Shown here piece by piece: positions 5,406-7,596 of a stretch of 7,596 bases of DNA. Location: contig JBOFWM010000067.1 in assembly GCA_051653625.1 (NCBI GenBank), forward strand, positions 1-7,596. The letters run 5' to 3'. Under the pieces are notes generated by a model. It saw nothing but the letters and a program-made list of their open reading frames with translations. It had not been told where the DNA came from and did not search any database. A program made the position numbers and the translations under genes. The number at the start of each line of letters is the position of its first letter. Position 1 is the stretch's first letter. Source of the stretch: SFDP01 sp051653625 (GTDB lineage Bacteria; Bacillota; Clostridia; Lachnospirales; Lachnospiraceae).

Positions 5406-7007
5406 TTAAAGTGTAATTTCAAATTCTGTTGCGTATGGTTTCTTTGGATATTTTACAATACGTATAGAACCTCCATGAAGTTCCACAATTCGTTTTGTAA
5501 TAGACAATCCCAATCCTGTACCTTGTCTTTCATCTCTTGATTCGTCTCCTACTACAAAAGGATCAAAGATGGTTTCCATAACTTTTTTGTCAATGCCAAC
5601 ACCATTATCTGCTAATTCTATTTTTGTAGCTTTTTTTGTTTTGCGTAAAGTAACATATATCGTAGTTCCTGCTTCATTATGCTTAATGGAGTTTGTAATA
5701 ATATTATCAATCGCTCTTATAAAAAGATACGCATCAATATTTCCCCAAATGCACTCTTCTGGAATGTTTAATTCCAAATAAAATCCTGCATTTAAAATTT
5801 CATCATATCGACTAATAATATGGTTACGTAAATATTCACACAAATCTACTTGTTTTTTTTGCAATATAAACTCTGGGTGGTCTAATTTACTATAATTATA
5901 AAAATCATGTATCAATTCACTTAATGTATTTGTTTTATTATAAATAGCATCTATATACTCTTTCTCTTTCTCTTTTTTCACTACACCATCTTTTAATGCT
6001 TTTGTATAACCAAGAACTACTGTAACTGGTGTTTTTAAATCATGAGAAATATCTGCAAGCATTTTAGATCGACCTTCTTCAAGTTCAATTCTTTTTTGCT
6101 CAGACTCATTAAGTTTTTGATTCATTTCATTAAAGCTATCACAAATTTGAACAAATTCCTTTGGTCCTCTATAATTTATTTCATTTTTTCTGTTCCCTTT
6201 GATTACTTCATTTAGAGCAATATGTAGTAATTTAACAGGTTTTTGAACACGACTATTTAAATAGAATACAAAAACTACTAGAAATAATACATAAAACAAA
6301 TAAAATAATTTATCAGCCATTAAATAATTTCTTTCTACTTTTGCAATTTCTTCTTCTGAAATTATTGGAAATTTTACAATTAAGACTCTTCTTCTATTTA
6401 ATTTGTCTAAAAAATTATATTGATAAATTTTATAATCATCTCGTGTTTTTCCTTGTAGAAACATGTATTCCTCATATTCTAATTGTTCTTTTTCCAATTC
6501 AAAATTAGAATATAATACTTTATAATCTTGATCAATAATCAAAAATTTATCTAACTCAAAAACGTTCTCTTCATTATAAAATCCAATTTCTAAACTTTCC
6601 AAAGTTTTTCCAGCTTTATCTACAAACGTATTGCTCGTACAAACATACGGTTTTTGAAGTGTTGGAATCCATTTTAATATTTTTGCGTTATAATTTTGTG
6701 TTTCCGAAAAAGAGGAATAAACAATTTCGTATCGCTCATTTAATACTGTGATACGACTTCTTGGTCCAAAAAGACTAATATATGGATATCTTTCATATAA
6801 TCCTTCTTTTAACCATACATCTTCTTCTTGAATTTCTTCAAAATTAAGCTCACGAAATACTTCTCGATTACGAAAATAAATAATAGACGTTAAAATCAAA
6901 AAACTTGCAGCTAACGTAAGGGTAAATCCTATATAATTAAGAATAAATAATGAAAAAATACTCCCTCGTATTCTTTTATCCTTGTATTTGTTCAATTTTA
7001 TAACCAA
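5406..7007 (-). CDS. Membrane sensor histidine kinase of a two-component system
   Basis: This protein of up to 533 residues is a class I sensor kinase. A basic N-terminus leads to membrane helix 1 (about 17-45), an outside sensor region (about 46-231) and helix 2 (about 232-250). A HAMP-like linker (about 250-305) and the HisKA domain follow, with phospho-acceptor H322 in SHDLKTP. The ATPase domain has the N box DNIITNSIKHN (434-444), G1 DNGVGI (467-472), F box FDPF (481-484) and G2 GTGLGL (496-501), so it should be active. The sensor region has two look-alike strand pairs (85-100 and 153-169) and may be a double PAS/Cache-like fold. It overlaps the response regulator by 32 bp and is its likely partner. 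The start is uncertain: a TGA at 7014-7016 bounds the frame, which then offers only TTG at 7007 or 6995, each poorly placed to a ribosome site, or a rare codon. The signal is unknown. Confidence 0.9.
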   Translation of the reverse strand: MVIKLNKYKDKRIRGSIFSLFILNYIGFTLTLAASFLILTSIIYFRNREVFRELNFEEIQEEDVWLKEGLYERYPYISLFGPRSRITVLNERYEIVYSSFSETQNYNAKILKWIPTLQKPYVCTSNTFVDKAGKTLESLEIGFYNEENVFELDKFLIIDQDYKVLYSNFELEKEQLEYEEYMFLQGKTRDDYKIYQYNFLDKLNRRRVLIVKFPIISEEEIAKVERNYLMADKLFYLFYVLFLVVFVFYLNSRVQKPVKLLHIALNEVIKGNRKNEINYRGPKEFVQICDSFNEMNQKLNESEQKRIELEEGRSKMLADISHDLKTPVTVVLGYTKALKDGVVKKEKEKEYIDAIYNKTNTLSELIHDFYNYSKLDHPEFILQKKQVDLCEYLRNHIISRYDEILNAGFYLELNIPEECIWGNIDAYLFIRAIDNIITNSIKHNEAGTTIYVTLRKTKKATKIELADNGVGIDKKVMETIFDPFVVGDESRDERQGTGLGLSITKRIVELHGGSIRIVKYPKKPYATEFEITL

Positions 7008-7596
7008 GTCCTCTCACTGTTTTCAAATATTGTGGATTTTTAGGTTCCATTTCTATCTTTTCTCTAAGCTTTGAAATATGCACCATTAAAGTATTATCAT
7101 CACTTTCAATATATACTCCATTGATACTTTGCATAATTTGGACTTTTGTAAATATTCTACCAGGTTCTTGTAATAAAATTTTCAAAATTTTATACTCTGT
7201 TGGTGTTAGAATAATTTCATTGTCTCCTTTATACAATACAAAAGATTCCATATCCAATGTAAGTTCACCTACTTGAATTTTTTTATTTTCGGTTTGATTT
7301 TTTTGTATATTTAATTCATAATTTCTTCTTAAATGAGAGCGTACCCTAGCTAATACTTCAAGTGGATTAAATGGCTTTGTCAAATAATCATCTGCACCTA
7401 AATTAAGTCCTAGAATTTTATCTTGGTCCAGATCTTTTGCCGAAAGTATAAGAATTGGAATAATACTAAATTTGCGAAGTTCTTCTATCAATCGATAACC
7501 ATTCATTTTTGGCATCATAATATCTAAAATAATTAAATTTATATTTTCTTGCTTCATAATTTCTAATGCCATTTCACCATTACTAGCAGCAAATAC
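6976..7596 (-). CDS. OmpR/PhoB-family response regulator (5' end beyond the window)
   Basis: The coding frame runs off the right edge; 206 residues are visible and about 25-30 N-terminal residues seem to be missing. An internal ATG at 7572 is not the true start, because the reading before it (VFAASNGE) continues the receiver domain. The phospho-acceptor is D25 in LIILDIMMPKMNG, with the conserved switch serine S52 (ILSAKD) and K74 (LTKPF). From about residue 107 a winged-helix DNA-binding domain follows, with LTPTEYKIL, the recognition-helix region DDNTLMVHISKLREKI, and the closing wing RGLGYKI. It would bind direct repeats at target promoters once phosphorylated by the kinase encoded just downstream. 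Its promoter, and probably that of the whole regulator-kinase-ABC-F row, lies outside the window. Targets are unknown. Confidence 0.93.
   Translation of the reverse strand, partial: VFAASNGEMALEIMKQENINLIILDIMMPKMNGYRLIEELRKFSIIPILILSAKDLDQDKILGLNLGADDYLTKPFNPLEVLARVRSHLRRNYELNIQKNQTENKKIQVGELTLDMESFVLYKGDNEIILTPTEYKILKILLQEPGRIFTKVQIMQSINGVYIESDDNTLMVHISKLREKIEMEPKNPQYLKTVRGLGYKIEQIQG

Overview
The window is AT-rich, densely packed chromosomal DNA. Its gene families, strong GGAGG-type ribosome binding sites and sigma-A-like promoters point to a low-GC Firmicute, most likely a clostridium of the Lachnospiraceae type. That placement is inferred from composition and protein style, not from a database match. 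There are six real genes: five on the minus strand and one on the plus strand. I see no tRNA, rRNA, CRISPR array, transposase or integrase gene.

Left part, minus strand: a divergent promoter near 2410-2438 drives a Cof-type HAD phosphatase (1527-2372). It is followed after 28 bp by a 23S rRNA uracil-C5 methyltransferase of the RlmD/RumA family (104-1498), probably in the same transcript. The methyltransferase has a lysine/glycine-rich N-terminal tail with 12-residue repeats where a TRAM domain might have been expected. Bases 1-103 hold no gene that I can support.

Centre, plus strand: a textbook TTGACA-N17-TATTAT promoter (2495-2523) reads into a single sugar-phosphate nucleotidyltransferase gene (2557-3480). 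A 20-bp palindrome lies over the spacer and -10 box. The gene ends at a strong two-way terminator hairpin (3506-3561).

Right part, minus strand: a response regulator (cut by the window end), a sensor histidine kinase and a Uup/YfmR-type ABC-F ATPase lie in one tight row (32-bp overlap, then a 26-bp gap) and converge on the same terminator. They look like one operon whose promoter is beyond the right edge. Together they suggest an envelope-sensing two-component system transcribed with a ribosome-associated ATPase. Whether the link is functional or only positional is not shown by the sequence.

These are mostly housekeeping genes and I did not find a new defence or mobile system. The points most worth a second look are the kinase's start (no ATG or GTG is possible), the terminator hairpin built from the last codons of the ABC-F gene with its stop codon in the loop, the repeat tail of the methyltransferase, and the palindrome in the nucleotidyltransferase promoter.
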